NCBI RefSeq assembly: GCF_013912065.1
Contig: NZ_JACESA010000015.1
Span: forward strand, 1 to 64,000
Direction: 5' to 3'
Source: Brevundimonas sp.
GTDB taxonomy: Bacteria > Pseudomonadota > Alphaproteobacteria > Caulobacterales > Caulobacteraceae
DNA length: 64,000 nt
Part shown: positions 44,680 through 52,492 of the stretch, piece by piece
How positions within the stretch are numbered: the stretch's first letter is position 1
Layout of the letters: every line of letters starts with the position of its first letter
The notes under the pieces: generated by a model
Told to the model about the DNA's origin: nothing
Databases searched by the model: none
The model's input: the letters and a program-made list of their open reading frames with translations, nothing else
Translations under genes and position numbers: made by a program

Positions 44680-45660
44680 ATGCAGGGCTTCATCCGCTTC
44701 ATCACCGACCCGCAGAACCTGCTCAGCCTGGGCGTCGGGGTTCTGGTCTTCGCCACCGTCCTGACCCTGCTGTCGTCGATGACCGGCGGGGTGAAGCTGG
44801 ACAAGCGGATGAAGGCGGTTTCCGAACGGCGCGACGAGCTGAAACGCCGGTCGCGGGCCGCCATCCAGTCGGGAGCGGGCGGGCTGCGCCACACCGACGA
44901 CGAAGGGTTCAAGAAACGGGTCGTGGACCGGCTGAACCTGACCAAGCTGCTGGAGGACCCCAAGGTCGCCGACCAGATGGCCCAGGCGGGGTATCGCGGA
45001 CCGCGTCCGTTGACGACCTTCTACTTCTTCCGCTTCGCGTCACCCTTCCTGTTCCTGATGGTGACGGCCTTCTACATGTTCGTGATCAAGATCGTGGATT
45101 GGCCCACGATGAACAAGATCACCGCCTGCATGGCCGCCGCCGTGGCCGGCTTCTATGCGCCGAACCTGTTCCTGAAGAACCGGATCACCAAGCGGCGCAC
45201 CTCGATCATGCAGGCGTTTCCCGACGCCCTGGACCTGCTGCTGATCTGCGTCGAGGCGGGCATGTCGATCGAGGCGGCGATCACCAAGGTCAGCCAAGAG
45301 ATCGGCACCTCGTCGATCGACCTCGCCGAGGAACTGACGCTGCTGTCGGCCGAGCTCAGCTATCTGCCGGACCGGCGCCTGGCCTACGAGAACCTGGGCA
45401 AGCGCACCAATCATCCGGGCGTCAAGTCGGTCGCCGTCGCCATGACCCAGGCCGAAACCTATGGCACGCCGCTGTCGGCGGCCCTGCGCGTCATGGCCAA
45501 GGAGAACCGCGAGCTGCGTCTGTCGGCGGCCGAGAAGAAGGCCTCGGCCCTGCCGGCCCAGCTGACGGTGCCGATGATCCTGTTCTTCCTGCCGGTGCTG
45601 TTCATCGTCATCCTGGGACCGGCGATCCTGAACATCATGGACACCCTGGCCAAGGGGTGA
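44680..45660 (+). CDS. cpaH: Pilus platform protein CpaH/TadC
   Basis: 326 residues, second T2SS-F platform protein. The domain signature is IMQAFPDALDLLLICVEAGMSIEAAI and TEAETYGT-like MTQAETYGTPLSAALRVMAKENR; helices at the N-terminus, near 108-160 and at the C-terminus (VPMILFFLPVLFIVILGPAIL). Last gene of the cpa operon; its stop is 12 bp from that of a convergent gene. No tadD/cpaI-type TPR gene follows. Confidence 0.95.
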   Translation: MQGFIRFITDPQNLLSLGVGVLVFATVLTLLSSMTGGVKLDKRMKAVSERRDELKRRSRAAIQSGAGGLRHTDDEGFKKRVVDRLNLTKLLEDPKVADQMAQAGYRGPRPLTTFYFFRFASPFLFLMVTAFYMFVIKIVDWPTMNKITACMAAAVAGFYAPNLFLKNRITKRRTSIMQAFPDALDLLLICVEAGMSIEAAITKVSQEIGTSSIDLAEELTLLSAELSYLPDRRLAYENLGKRTNHPGVKSVAVAMTQAETYGTPLSAALRVMAKENRELRLSAAEKKASALPAQLTVPMILFFLPVLFIVILGPAILNIMDTLAKG

Positions 45661-45672
45661 CGGGCTGACGGA

Positions 45673-46104
45673 TCAGGCCTCGGCTTCGGCCTTGAGCCGG
45701 TCGACGATGGCCTGGTGCGCGTCGCGCAGGGCGATCCGGTGCTTGTCGTGGAACAGCTCGCCCCTCAGGCCCGCGAACTTGTGGGCGGAGGAGACGATGC
45801 ACCGGCCCTTGTCCAGTTCCTCGATGTCGATGTAGCGCAGGCTGCGGAACAGGAAGCCCCGGTTCTCAGTCCAGACCAGCCGCACATAGGGCCGCCATTC
45901 GGCGACGCGTGCGGTCACCCGGCGTTGCGGCTGACCCGGAAAGGCTTCGGTTATCTCCAGCTGTCCGCCGAAGGCGATGGCGCCCTCGACATCGGTCTCA
46001 TAGGGATTCCAGATATTCCATCGCGACAGGTCCGAGACCAGCTCCCACAACCGGTCGGAAGTGGCCTGCACGCCGACGCGTTTCTCGATCTTGGCATCAT
46101 CCAT
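45673..46104 (-). CDS. SRPBCC-domain protein
   Basis: 143 residues with a START/polyketide-cyclase-like fold (SRPBCC): KRVGVQATSDRLWELVSDLSRW at the N-terminus and a C-terminal amphipathic helix. Such proteins bind hydrophobic ligands in a deep pocket; ligand unknown. Convergent with cpaH. The 52-bp gap to the ferredoxin-like gene, same strand, leaves joint transcription possible. Confidence 0.85.
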   Translation of the reverse strand: MDDAKIEKRVGVQATSDRLWELVSDLSRWNIWNPYETDVEGAIAFGGQLEITEAFPGQPQRRVTARVAEWRPYVRLVWTENRGFLFRSLRYIDIEELDKGRCIVSSAHKFAGLRGELFHDKHRIALRDAHQAIVDRLKAEAEA

Positions 46105-46156
46105 GACGCCGATCTGCCACGGCTCGGCGTCGGAAGGAAGGCGCCCGACGCGTGAT

Positions 46157-46507
46157 CTAGTCGGGCAGGACCACCTTCAACCGCCGCCCGTCGTCCAGCC
46201 CCAGCCGCGTCTTGACCTCGAACAGGTCGGCCCCGGCCGGGATGATCAGCAGCTTCTTGGGCTGGGCGGCGTTGACCGCCACCACGCCGCCCTTGGGGCA
46301 GATGTCGAAACAGTCGGTCCCCGCCACCGTCAACTCGCCCTTGCGCCCCTTCTTGCCCTTCTTCAGGTGCAGATACTTCCGCAGGGCCTTCTTCAGCGTC
46401 ATGTCGCCGTCGGGGCCGAAGCCGCCGTCCAGCTTCTTCGAGCATTTTCGGCAGACAAGCACGACGTCGCGCCACTCGGTCGTCGTGCTCTTGATCGGCT
46501 TGGCCAT
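46157..46507 (-). CDS. Thioredoxin-fold (2Fe-2S) ferredoxin-like protein
   Basis: 116 residues. Four cysteines (C19, C22, C66, C70) in VLVCRKCSKKL and TDCFDICPKGG match the thioredoxin-like [2Fe-2S] domain, although the first pair is closer than in the NuoE type. A lysine-rich stretch (LKKGKKGRKG) lies between them and could contact nucleic acid or an acidic partner. ATG 46507 chosen because homology starts at MAKPIKST; an ATG 11 codons earlier also exists. Electron-transfer role is inferred. Confidence 0.8.
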   Translation of the reverse strand: MAKPIKSTTTEWRDVVLVCRKCSKKLDGGFGPDGDMTLKKALRKYLHLKKGKKGRKGELTVAGTDCFDICPKGGVVAVNAAQPKKLLIIPAGADLFEVKTRLGLDDGRRLKVVLPD

Positions 46508-46595
46508 GATTCGATTTTCGCCGAGCGAGGATCGTTGCACAAGCGCGATACTGGCCCGTCACCTCGCCGCGCGGCGGGGAGGTGACGGAAGGTCC

Positions 46596-47783
46596 TCACA
46601 ACCGCTCGAACACCGTCTCGATGACCCGGCGATAAACCGCCGTCAGGGTCTCCAGTTCCGCCACCGGCACCCGTTCGTCGATCTGGTGCATGGTCTGGCC
46701 GACCAGGCCCAGTTCCAGCACCGGGCACAGGGCGCGGATGAAACGGGCGTCGGAGGTGCCGCCGGTGGTCGAGGCCTCGGGGCGGCGGCCGGCGACGGCC
46801 TCGACGGCGTCCTGGACCGCCGCGACGAAGACGCCGGGCTCGGTCAGGAAGGCTTCGCCGGAACACAGGTGCTCCAACGTGATCCGCAGCCCGGTCTCGG
46901 CCTGCATGGCGCCCGCCTCGCGGTTCAGCCAGTCGATCAGGTCGTCTCCCGTATGGCTAGGGTTGAAGCGGATGTTCAGCCGCGCCCTGGCCTCGGCCGG
47001 GATGATGTTGGTGGCCGGATTGCCGATGTCGATGGTGGTGATCTCGAGGTTCGACGGCGGGAAACCCTCATAGCCGTCGTCGAGGACATGATCGTTCAGC
47101 CGGCTCATCAGCCGGGCGATCACCGGGGCGGGATTGGCCGCACGCTCGGGATAGGCGACGTGGCCCTGTTTGCCCGTGACGGTGATCCAGGTGTTCAGGG
47201 AGCCGCGTCGGCCGACCTTGATCATGTCGCCCAGATGTTGCGACGAAGACGGCTCGCCGACGACGCAGGCGTCGATGACCTCGCCTTCGGCCGCCAGGGT
47301 CTCGACCACCCGTTTGGTGCCGTGCAGGGCCGGGCCTTCCTCGTCGCCGGTGATCAGGAAGGAGAGGGAGCCCGGAACCTCGCCCTCCGCGATGACCTGG
47401 GACACGGCGGCGACCCAGGCGGCGATTCCGCCCTTCATGTCCACCGCGCCGCGCCCATAGAGGACGCCGTCGCGGACCTCGGCGGTGAAGGGTTGCGACG
47501 ACCACTGGTCCGACGGCCCGGTCGGCACCACGTCCGTATGGCCGGCGAAACAGAGGTTGGGCGAGGCGGTTCCGCGCCGGGCGTACAGGTTCTCGATCCG
47601 GGCGTGGACGCCCTCTCCGCCCGGCCCTTCGAAGGCCAGACGGCGGCAGTGGAAGCCCAGGGCGGTCAGATGACGTTCGAGAACGTCCATCGCCCCTTCG
47701 TCGGCGGGGGTGACGGACGGAATGCGGATCAGGTCGCGGGTCAGTTCGACAGGATCGATCACAGGAGTTGATGCGCGGCTCAT
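46596..47783 (-). CDS. dapE: Succinyl-diaminopimelate desuccinylase
   Basis: 395 residues, zinc-dependent M20 amidohydrolase that frees LL-diaminopimelate for lysine and peptidoglycan. Metal and catalytic motifs: CFAGHTDVVPTG, YGRGAVDMKGG and TGDEEGPALHGTK; C-terminal GGTSDARFI with the last ligand nearby. ATG 47783 (MSRASTPVIDPVELTRDL) matches the family start. Divergent from the cupin gene across 42 bp. Confidence 0.96.
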   Translation of the reverse strand: MSRASTPVIDPVELTRDLIRIPSVTPADEGAMDVLERHLTALGFHCRRLAFEGPGGEGVHARIENLYARRGTASPNLCFAGHTDVVPTGPSDQWSSQPFTAEVRDGVLYGRGAVDMKGGIAAWVAAVSQVIAEGEVPGSLSFLITGDEEGPALHGTKRVVETLAAEGEVIDACVVGEPSSSQHLGDMIKVGRRGSLNTWITVTGKQGHVAYPERAANPAPVIARLMSRLNDHVLDDGYEGFPPSNLEITTIDIGNPATNIIPAEARARLNIRFNPSHTGDDLIDWLNREAGAMQAETGLRITLEHLCSGEAFLTEPGVFVAAVQDAVEAVAGRRPEASTTGGTSDARFIRALCPVLELGLVGQTMHQIDERVPVAELETLTAVYRRVIETVFERL

Positions 47784-47825
47784 GCGCCTATGCTTTACGG
47801 ACAACGCGCAACGGGGAGAAGGCCC

Positions 47826-48302
47826 ATGCCCAAGATCGACATCGACGCCGCCCCGCGCGGCGACGGCACGACCTATCCGGAGGAATTCGCCGGTCCCTGC
47901 AAGCCGCGCCGCCGCTGGCGGCTGGGCGATGCGGCGGGCCTGGACCAGTTCGGGGTCAACCTGCTGCGCCTGCCGGACGGGGCCTGGTCCAGCCAGCGTC
48001 ACTGGCACGCGGCCGAGGACGAGTTCGTCATGGTGGTCGAGGGCGAGGTCGTCTTGATCGAGGACGACGGCGAGACGATCCTGCGCGCCGGCGACTGCGC
48101 GGGCTTCAAGGCCGGGGTCCCGAACGGCCACAAGATCGAGAACCGATCCGGCCGCGAGGCGGTTCTGCTGGAGGTCGGCACGCGCAGCCCGACCGTCACC
48201 GCCTGCGACTATCCCGATATCGACATGGTCCTGCCCGAGGGCGCGGACCGTTATTTCCACCGCGATGGTTCGCCCTATCCGAAATACCCCCGAAGAACGT
48301 GA
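47826..48302 (+). CDS. Cupin-domain protein
   Basis: 158 residues, one cupin barrel. Metal-site motif SQRHWHAAEDEFVMVVEGEVVLIEDDGE (HxH-x4-E type) and the second motif AGVPNGHKIENRSGREAV. This subfamily is small and soluble, with unknown substrate. GGGGAGAAGG upstream of ATG 47826. Its stop overlaps the GTG start of the MFS gene by 4 bp, suggesting a functional link to export. Confidence 0.88.
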   Translation: MPKIDIDAAPRGDGTTYPEEFAGPCKPRRRWRLGDAAGLDQFGVNLLRLPDGAWSSQRHWHAAEDEFVMVVEGEVVLIEDDGETILRAGDCAGFKAGVPNGHKIENRSGREAVLLEVGTRSPTVTACDYPDIDMVLPEGADRYFHRDGSPYPKYPRRT

Positions 48303-49603
48303 CCACAGAATCCATCGACGCCGGCTCTCCCACGCCGCCCGCTCCACCCCTCTCGTCGTCCGGGCCGCCGGAGGGGCCGTCCAGTCCCTGGGGCATTCGC
48401 GACTTCCGCCTGTTGTGGTTCGGCCGGGTGGTCGCCGTGCTGGCGATCCAGATCCAGTCCTCGGCCCTGTTGTGGCAGGTCTATGAGATCGCGCGGCGCG
48501 ATCATCCGATCGAGGAGGCCAGCCTGTATCTGGGCCTGGTCGGCCTGTGTCAGTTCCTGCCGTTGTTGGCCTTCACCCTGCCGGCCGGCGCCATGGCCGA
48601 CCGGCGCGACAGGAAGCGTACGGTGTGGATCTCCATCCTGGTCGAGGCGTCCTGCGCGGCCGCCTTCCTGGCTCTGGCCCTGCACGGGGCGCCGCCGCTG
48701 TGGGGGCTGTTGGCGGTGGCGGCCGTGTTCGGCGCTGCGCGGGCCTTCCTGGCGCCGGCCAGTCAGGCCTTCCTGCCCATGGTGGTGGGGCGCAAGGCCC
48801 TGCCGCCGGCCATCGCGGCCCAGTCCATCGCTTTCCAGACCGGCGCCATCGCCGGGCCGGCCCTGGGCGGGGTGATCGTCGGGGTCAATGTGCCCCTAGC
48901 CTATGCGGTCGCCCTAGGCATGTTCCTGCTGGCGATCGCGGCCTTCATCCTGATCCGCACCAGCGGCAAGCCGGCCCCCCAGGCCCATCCGCTGTCGCCG
49001 GTGGATTCCGTCAAGGAGGGTCTGGCCTATGTGTGGAAGACCAAGATCGTCCTGGGCGCCATATCGCTGGACCTGGTGGTGGTGCTGCTGGCCGGGGTGG
49101 CCCTGCTGACGCCGATCTTCGCGCGCGACATCCTGCATGTGGGACCGCAAGGCTTTGGCCTGCTGCGGGCCGCTTTCGGCGTCGGCGCCATGGGGATGGC
49201 CATCTATCTGAGCCGGTTCCCGATCCGGCGGAACGGGGGGCGGTGGATGTTCTCGGCCGTCGCGGTGTTCGGCCTGTGCACCCTGACCTTCGGCCTGTCC
49301 AAGATCGTCTGGCTGTCGGGACTGGCCCTGTTGATCGGCGGGGCGGCCGACATGATCAGCGTCAATGTGCGCCAGACCCTGATCCAGCTGGCCACGCCCG
49401 ACCATATGCGCGGGCGGGTGTCGTCGGTGTCGATGCTGTTCATCGGCGCCTCGAACGAGCTGGGCGAGGCCTATTCCGGGGTCATGGTGCGGTTGCTGGG
49501 CGCCGTCGGGGCGGCGGTGTTCGGCGGGTTCGGCGCGCTGGCGGCCACGGGGGCGTGGTCGGCGATGTTCCCGGGGCTGAGGAAGGCGGACAAGCTGACG
49601 TGA
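48299..49603 (+). CDS. MFS transporter (EntS-like)
   Basis: 434 residues, about 12 helices after a disordered Pro/Ser-rich start. MFS_3-type exporter features: IRDFRLLWFGRVVAVLAIQIQS, GAMADRRDRKRTVW loop and ARAFLAPASQAFLPMVV. GTG 48299 overlaps the cupin stop (GTGA). Members export siderophores or drugs; the substrate is not evident. A family 1 repeat follows 7 bp after the stop. Confidence 0.9.
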   Translation: MTTESIDAGSPTPPAPPLSSSGPPEGPSSPWGIRDFRLLWFGRVVAVLAIQIQSSALLWQVYEIARRDHPIEEASLYLGLVGLCQFLPLLAFTLPAGAMADRRDRKRTVWISILVEASCAAAFLALALHGAPPLWGLLAVAAVFGAARAFLAPASQAFLPMVVGRKALPPAIAAQSIAFQTGAIAGPALGGVIVGVNVPLAYAVALGMFLLAIAAFILIRTSGKPAPQAHPLSPVDSVKEGLAYVWKTKIVLGAISLDLVVVLLAGVALLTPIFARDILHVGPQGFGLLRAAFGVGAMGMAIYLSRFPIRRNGGRWMFSAVAVFGLCTLTFGLSKIVWLSGLALLIGGAADMISVNVRQTLIQLATPDHMRGRVSSVSMLFIGASNELGEAYSGVMVRLLGAVGAAVFGGFGALAATGAWSAMFPGLRKADKLT

Positions 49604-49610
49604 GGCCATC

Positions 49611-49769
49611 GTCTCCTACCCGCCTTGCGGGGAGGGGGACCGCCGCGCCTCTTCGCGCGGGGGTGGAGGGGCTCTGGACGTCTCACGGGCGCTGGTGATG
49701 CGGTGAAGAACCCCTCCGTCACGGCGCTGAAGGAGCGCCGCGCCACCTCCCCACGAGTGGGGAGGAGAC
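49611..49769 (-). repeat. Family 1 palindromic element, copy D
   Basis: 159 bp, GTCTCCTACCC to GGGGAGGAGAC, same orientation as copy C. Lies between the convergent MFS and dCTP deaminase genes. Carries the central inverted pair (AGAACCCCTCC with GGAGGGGCTCT, one change) and both terminal hairpins. Confidence 0.75.
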
Positions 49770-49776
49770 ACTTCCC

Positions 49777-50802
49777 TCACCAGACCCGGAAATGCTTCGA
49801 CAGCTTCAGGCCCTGGTTCTGGTAGTGGCTGCCGCTTTCGCCATACAGGCGGCTGGGGCGTTCGGTCAGGGGTTCGTAGACCAGGCGGGCGACGATCTGG
49901 CCGTGTTCCAGCAGGAACGGCGTGTCGTGGGTGCGGACCTCCAGGACGCCCTTCGATCCCGCGCCATGGGCCTCGTCGGTGCCGAAGCCGGGGTCGAAGA
50001 AGCCGGCGTAATGGACGCGGAACTCGCCCACCGACGGATCGATCGGCGTCATCTCGGCGGCCTGATCGACCGGGATCTCGACATCGTCGGAGGAGGCCAG
50101 GATGTAGAATTCGCCCGGGTCCAGCAGCAGTTCGCCGCGACGGAGCGACAGGGGCTCCCAGAAGTCGCGCGGGTCGTGGCCGGCGATATGGTCCAGGTCG
50201 ACGACCCCGGCGTGGCGGCGGCCGCGGAAGCCGACGATGTCGCCGCCCTGCAGATCGACGCCGACCGAACGGGTCTCCAGCTTGGGCGGATCGCCGGCCT
50301 TCAGCCGCAGCTGGTTCAGCCGGGTGCCGGGGCGGACCAAGATGGAGAAGGTCTGGGGCGCGATCTCCAGATACAGGGGACCATCATAGCCTTCGGCTAC
50401 ATCGTCGAAACTGGCGCCCTGATCGGTCAGCAGGCGTACGAAGACGTCGACCCGACCCGTGGACGATTTTGGATTGGCGCGGGCGATCAGGCCCTGGGGC
50501 AGGTTCAGCCGTTCCTGCAGCCGCACGATATAGACGCAGCCCTTTTCCAGCACGACGCCGGCATCGGTGATCTCGATGGCGTGCATGGTGACGTCGGCGA
50601 TCCGTTCTTCGACCTTGCGCCGACCGGGCAGGAAGGACGCGCGGACGCGCCAGGCCTGGTCCGACAGGCGCAGGTCCAGACTGGCGGGCTGGACCTGATC
50701 GGGATCGAACGGGGTGTCGGACGTGATGGCGCCCGTGGCGATCAGCGTCTCGATGGACTGGGCGGGCAGGATGCCGGGACGGGGCGCTTGGAAGGAGCTC
50801 AT
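49777..50802 (-). CDS. 2'-deoxycytidine 5'-triphosphate deaminase (long form)
   Basis: 341 residues. Deaminates dCTP to dUTP for thymidylate synthesis. This is the long alphaproteobacterial family (PF06559), about twice the size of the E. coli Dcd, with two dUTPase-like barrels: QVQPASLDLRLSDQAWRVRAS and GLIARANPKSSTGRVDVFVRL in the first half, and AGFFDPGF with LEVRTHDTPFLLEHGQIVARL in the second. No separate dut gene is nearby. Confidence 0.92.
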   Translation of the reverse strand: MSSFQAPRPGILPAQSIETLIATGAITSDTPFDPDQVQPASLDLRLSDQAWRVRASFLPGRRKVEERIADVTMHAIEITDAGVVLEKGCVYIVRLQERLNLPQGLIARANPKSSTGRVDVFVRLLTDQGASFDDVAEGYDGPLYLEIAPQTFSILVRPGTRLNQLRLKAGDPPKLETRSVGVDLQGGDIVGFRGRRHAGVVDLDHIAGHDPRDFWEPLSLRRGELLLDPGEFYILASSDDVEIPVDQAAEMTPIDPSVGEFRVHYAGFFDPGFGTDEAHGAGSKGVLEVRTHDTPFLLEHGQIVARLVYEPLTERPSRLYGESGSHYQNQGLKLSKHFRVW

Positions 50803-50883
50803 GGCGTCTGTCTCACACGGTTTTCACGACTTGTCTCCAAGTCGCGCTTGCAGCCCGCGCGCGGCGGGGCGAGCATATAGCCC

Positions 50884-51291
50884 ATGCATGACGGACCTGC
50901 CTATACCGCCGAGACCAACGGCATACTGATCCGGGTGCGGCCCAGCTATCTGGCCGGCCAGTCCGATCCCGACGGCGGTCGCTGGGTCTGGGCCTATCAG
51001 ATCGAGATCGTGAACCTGAGCGGATCGACGGTCCAACTGATGGCCCGGCGCTGGACCATCACCGACGGCCACGGCCATGTGGAAGAGGTGCGCGGCCCCG
51101 GCGTGGTCGGCGAACAGCCGGTGATCGAGCCGGGGGCCAGCTACGCCTATGCGTCCGGCTGTCCGCTGGGCACCGACAGCGGGTCGATGGCGGGCGCCTA
51201 TTATATGATGGATGCGGACGGTCGCAGTTTCGAGGCGGAGATTCCGGCCTTTTCGCTGGATACGCCCGATGCGCGGCGGGTGTTGAACTAG
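50884..51291 (+). CDS. apaG: ApaG protein
   Basis: 135 residues with the ApaG beta-sandwich: WVWAYQIEIVNLSGSTVQLMARRWTITDGHGHVEEVRGPGVVGEQPVI and SYAYASGCPL. Related to Co2+/Mg2+ efflux and diadenosine tetraphosphate phenotypes in enterics; the molecular role is unclear. Divergent from the dCTP deaminase gene (81 bp). A palindromic repeat follows. Confidence 0.94.
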   Translation: MHDGPAYTAETNGILIRVRPSYLAGQSDPDGGRWVWAYQIEIVNLSGSTVQLMARRWTITDGHGHVEEVRGPGVVGEQPVIEPGASYAYASGCPLGTDSGSMAGAYYMMDADGRSFEAEIPAFSLDTPDARRVLN

Positions 51292-51303
51292 GCGTTCTTC
51301 TTT

Positions 51304-51468
51304 CGTCATTCCGGGCGAAGCGCAGCGGAGACCCGGAACCCAGGGGCGCCGAAGGCGAAATCTGTAAGCCGCTGGATGCGGAAAGACCGACTCCGCAACA
51401 GGTTCGCGCTCTCGCGCGCCGCTGGGTTCCGGGTCTACGGGCCTAGCGGCCCTTCGCCCGGAATGACG
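51304..51468. repeat. Inverted-repeat intergenic element, family 3
   Basis: About 165 bp flanked by long imperfect inverted repeats: CGTCATTCCGGGCGAAG on the left (51304-51320) and CTTCGCCCGGAATGACG on the right (51452-51468). Inner arms GACCCGGAACCCAG and CTGGGTTCCGGGTC extend the stem. Sits between apaG and the 3' end of gcrA. Another stem, GGGGCTGCG (51484-51492) / CGCAGCCCC (51508-51516), lies beyond it toward gcrA and may be the gcrA terminator. The rest of 51517-51654 shows no gene. Confidence 0.75.
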
Positions 51469-51654
51469 ATGGTGAAGGCGGATGGGGCTGCGTCAACCCG
51501 GATGAACCGCAGCCCCGCCCCCAGAGTCTCGCCGGTCGCTTGGGCGGCCGGCGAGGGGGAAGGCAGCTCCATAAGGAGCATCTGTGACGCGAGCATGACC
51601 CGCGCGAAGCGCCGCGCTCAAGCAGCGAGCGACCGCGTCGCGAGCGTAGCGCTC

Positions 51655-52194
51655 TTAGATGTAGCGACGCAGGCTGCGGGCCAGGTCCGAACCGCTTTCC
51701 TTGCCGCGACGAACCTGCGGCTGATAGGCGACGCGGGCGTGTTCGACGCAATAGACGCCTTCCGAGGCGCGACGGCCGCAGAAGCTGAACTCGCGCGAGG
51801 ACGGGTCGCCGATCGGCCATTTGCACATGTGGGCGCCCAGGGTCATGACCGTGGCCGTGCCCGGCAGGTCCGGGATCGGCGCGGGCGCCGGGGCGGCCGG
51901 CTGGACCGGCTTGGGCTGGACGGCCTCCAGGCGACGCGGGGCCGAGGGCTGGGCCGCGGCGCCCTGGGTCGTCGCGGTCGGACGCGGGCGAGCGGTGCGG
52001 AAGGTCGTGGCGGCGGTGCGCGCCGGCTGCGACGGGGCGGCCCGGCCGGACAGGCCCAGACGGTGCACCTTGCCGATCACGGCGTTGCGGGTGACCCCGC
52101 CGCCCAGTTGTTTGGCGATCTGGCTCGCGGACTGGCCCTCGAGCCAGAGCTTCTTCAGCGCGCCTACGCGGTCGTCGGTCCAGCCTGCGGTCAT
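51655..52194 (-). CDS. gcrA: GcrA cell cycle regulator
   Basis: 179 residues. N-terminal DNA-binding domain WTDDRVGALKKLWLEGQSASQIAKQL and NAVIGKVHRLGLSGRA; Pro/Ala/Gln-rich linker; C-terminal cysteine-containing domain (MCKWPIGDPSSREFSFCGRRA, YCVEHARVAYQP) that contacts sigma70 region 2. In Caulobacter GcrA recognises CcrM-methylated GANTC promoters and drives S-phase genes. ATG 52194 has GGAGGGTGG upstream; 9 codons further upstream is a weaker ATG. Upstream region carries GANTC, CtrA-like and DnaA-like sites. Confidence 0.97.
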   Translation of the reverse strand: MTAGWTDDRVGALKKLWLEGQSASQIAKQLGGGVTRNAVIGKVHRLGLSGRAAPSQPARTAATTFRTARPRPTATTQGAAAQPSAPRRLEAVQPKPVQPAAPAPAPIPDLPGTATVMTLGAHMCKWPIGDPSSREFSFCGRRASEGVYCVEHARVAYQPQVRRGKESGSDLARSLRRYI

Positions 52195-52350
52195 GCCACC
52201 CTCCAGCGAGTTTGGATTCAATATCTAGGTCCAGGCTCCCCCTCCGGGGTCTTGACCTACAACTAATCGTAAACCAGCCGTTAAGGGACGCAAGATGTGC
52301 GAATCATCCTGTCCACAGAAACCAGATATTGAATCATCGTTAAGGTTAAG
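52195..52350 (-). promoter_or_regulatory. gcrA upstream regulatory region
   Basis: Three GANTC sites (52215-52219, 52301-52305, 52331-52335). The 12-mer GATTCAATATCT at 52215-52226 recurs as its exact reverse complement at 52324-52335. TTAA-N7-TTTA on the minus strand (52270-52284) resembles a CtrA box and sits between a possible -35 (TTGCGT) and -10 (TACGAT). CTGTCCACA (52309-52317) matches 7 of 9 DnaA-box positions. Regulation by these factors is inferred from Caulobacter. Confidence 0.55.
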
Positions 52351-52358
52351 GCGGGTTC

Positions 52359-52455
52359 GAGTGGCGAGTGGCGAGTGGCGAGTGGCGACGGCGCGGCCTG
52401 TCCCTCGATCTCGGCGTCTCTTTCTCGTCACTCGCCACTAACCACTCGCCACTCC
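52359..52455. repeat. GAGTGGC tandem repeat with inverted ACTCGCCACT partner
   Basis: GAGTGGC is repeated four times in tandem (52359-52386); about 40 bp later CACTCGCCACT occurs twice, spaced by a few bases (52428-52455), inverted to the first block. The two arms can pair in a long stem between gcrA and the ABC-2 permease gene, ending 38 bp before the permease start. Confidence 0.75.
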
Positions 52456-52492
52456 CTTGCGCGGCAAGGCTTCAAAGCGCATCTGGCGGCGC

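Noticed and set aside
51376-52266. A plus-strand frame spanning the family 3 repeat and gcrA antisense
   Set aside because: Runs through a palindromic repeat and opposite gcrA; no domain and low complexity.
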